15,483 bases of DNA from Bryobacterales bacterium. GTDB lineage: Bacteria > Cyanobacteriota > Vampirovibrionia > Obscuribacterales > Obscuribacteraceae. Positions within the stretch are counted from its first letter, which is position 1; the number at the start of each line of letters is the position of its first letter. The notes beneath the pieces are model-generated. The model made no database searches. It had not been told where the DNA came from and was given only the letters and a program-made list of their open reading frames with translations. The DNA is taken from assembly GCA_903970295.1 (NCBI GenBank), contig CAJCHQ010000609.1:1-15483 (forward strand), in the 5' to 3' direction. Made by a program: the position numbers and the translations under genes. Of this stretch, positions 14,197 through 15,483 are shown in pieces.

Positions 14197-15483
14197 TCAG
14201 GAAATTCCTTGAACAACGGCAGCTAGAGCGCTATCGATCAGCTCATAGCCCTGCTCATTTGGATGAACATGATCAGGGAGGTACAGACTCGTATTGATAG
14301 TTCCGTCGGAGTTCAATAACTGGTTGCCTCCGGCATTCGTATAGAAAACAGTTTTGTCATCGGCCAACGCTTGAATCTCAGAATTCAAGCTGGTAATCGG
14401 TTCCGGATCCGTTGAAGTGCCCCTTGGATAGACGCCCTCCAATAGAATTTTTGTATTCGGCAGCTTGGACTCAATTTCGTCTATGTTTGCCTTAATGCCA
14501 TCCAGCGTCTGGTCTTCCGTGTTGTTTCCGATATTGTTTGTGCCAATCTCCATCACCACAACTTTGGGTTGATCATTGGTGGGAAAATCTAATTCTCCAT
14601 TTTGCAGCCGGTAAAGCAGGTTTTGAGTCTGGTCCCCTCCCACACCGAAGGCGGCTGTCTTTGAGCCGAAGTCTTTGGTAAGAACTGACTCCGGCTGCTT
14701 CTCAGTCAACGAGTCACCAACGAAGAGTGTGTCTATTCCGCCGTTTTTGGCTTCCTCATCATATTTATTGTTCTCGTTGATTCTTGCCTGCAACTGATTG
14801 TTTGGCAGGGCTGGTGTTGTCGCGACCGACTCTGAATATGGTAAGGGGGTGGAGTCACTTGATTCTGTTACCGATGGAACAGTATCTGTCCCAGTTGATG
14901 TCACAGGTGTCGTCTCGTCACTGGGATCCGATTTAGTCTCGGTTAGCGGTGTAGTGATGTCGCTTGGCAGAGTAAATCCGACCGGCCCCCAGGCGCCTTG
15001 CAGTGGTACATCTGTAGGTGTTTTGTAAATTGGGCTTGTATCACCTATGCCATTGCCATCGGTGCGCACTTGTCCGCCTCCGTAGTTGTGGTAGACATTG
15101 TCTTCAATGTCAGGATTTGCTCCACGTTGCGCGCTACCAAAACCATTGAAATAGGTGTAACCCTCGGAACCAAAAAACTGCGTTTTTTGATCGCCCGCGA
15201 AATCAGAAACGATCGTATTGTCTTTAAAGACATTTCCAGTCATACCGCCGGGATGCAACGGACTGGAATCGTATCCCATCGCCGCTATTTTACCCGAACT
15301 GCCTAAGTCGATCAGATTGTTATTTATGTCGTTGTTGATACCACCGTGAATAAATACAGCATTCGATGTTGCGCTTTCCGGACCGTCTTCCGCAATGACG
15401 TTACCGGTAACCGTATTGTTAGAAGCACCGTCGTCTAAATAAATTCCCTTGCCATCTCCGAGCGTTGGATCGCTGTAATTAGC
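14197..15483 (-). CDS. Beta-helix and SGNH hydrolase fusion, 3' part (428 aa visible)
   Basis: The frame is open to the right edge, so the N-terminus lies outside. Visible residues 1 to about 165 are NosD/PbH1-type right-handed beta-helix repeats, seen as Asn-ladder rungs such as ASNNTVTGNVI, INNDINNNLIDLG and MTGNVFKDNTIV. A Thr/Ser/Pro-rich linker follows (about 175-230). The C-terminal SGNH/GDSL esterase domain (about 248-428) keeps all blocks: GDSLT (Ser258), GVGGD (Gly282 region), GTNN (Asn316) and DHVHP (Asp404, His407). SGNH domains of this type deacylate sugars or lipids, while beta-helices bind or cleave polysaccharides, so a carbohydrate esterase with a binding or lyase module is the best guess. 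The chain is Asn/Thr/Gly-rich and fits an exported protein, but any signal peptide is not visible. An internal ATG at 15279 is not the true start, because the beta-helix pattern continues upstream of it. Confidence 0.88.
   Translation of the reverse strand, partial: ANYSDPTLGDGKGIYLDDGASNNTVTGNVIAEDGPESATSNAVFIHGGINNDINNNLIDLGSSGKIAAMGYDSSPLHPGGMTGNVFKDNTIVSDFAGDQKTQFFGSEGYTYFNGFGSAQRGANPDIEDNVYHNYGGGQVRTDGNGIGDTSPIYKTPTDVPLQGAWGPVGFTLPSDITTPLTETKSDPSDETTPVTSTGTDTVPSVTESSDSTPLPYSESVATTPALPNNQLQARINENNKYDEEAKNGGIDTLFVGDSLTEKQPESVLTKDFGSKTAAFGVGGDQTQNLLYRLQNGELDFPTNDQPKVVVMEIGTNNIGNNTEDQTLDGIKANIDEIESKLPNTKILLEGVYPRGTSTDPEPITSLNSEIQALADDKTVFYTNAGGNQLLNSDGTINTSLYLPDHVHPNEQGYELIDSALAAVVQGIS

Overview
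The window reads as ordinary chromosomal DNA of a free-living bacterium with mid-range GC. Coding is dense and runs on both strands. I see no rRNA, tRNA, insertion sequence, integrase, phage gene or CRISPR array. A polyphosphate-glucokinase-type ROK kinase, secreted TPR and DUF4142 proteins, an Rcp1-like response regulator and large modular polysaccharide-acting proteins together would suit a Melainabacteria/Vampirovibrionia (Obscuribacterales-like) or other deep-branching genome. That assignment is inference only; no marker gene in the window settles it.

Layout. 1-419: no convincing gene. 420-917 (+): a polar protein of unknown function. 964-1143 (-): a 59-residue Cys/His plus Lys-rich mini-protein. 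1315-1833 (-): a secreted DUF4142 protein with a GTG start. 2149-2748 (+): a cysteine-free HMA2-like membrane protein. 2799-4966 (-): a two-gene sugar-phosphate operon, zwf (glucose-6-phosphate dehydrogenase) followed by a polyphosphate-glucokinase-like ROK kinase whose GTG start overlaps the zwf stop. 5072-6022 (-): a secreted protein of unknown function, possibly transcribed with zwf. 6188-7240 (+): a YhbW-like luciferase-family flavin oxidoreductase, divergent from the previous gene across a 165-bp gap with a promoter and a dyad. 7567-8001 (-): a stand-alone CheY/Rcp1-like receiver. 8199-9707 (-): an exported TPR-repeat protein.

9908-15483 looks like a carbohydrate/cell-surface module with its own regulators. 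It holds a clan GH-A glycosidase with a long N-terminal coiled/linker region (-), a membrane sensor histidine kinase (-), a divergent OmpR/PhoB-type response regulator (+) and a right-handed beta-helix fused to an SGNH hydrolase (-, running off the right edge). The kinase and regulator share a 67-bp divergent promoter gap. The glycosidase lies directly downstream of the kinase, and an 8-bp perfect hairpin sits in its leader.

How the genes may work together: the kinase and Zwf would feed glucose through glucose-6-phosphate into the oxidative pentose phosphate route, possibly using polyphosphate as phosphoryl donor. The two hydrolases could act on an external or self-made polysaccharide under control of the neighbouring two-component system. 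Both links come from gene order and family knowledge and are not shown directly by the sequence.
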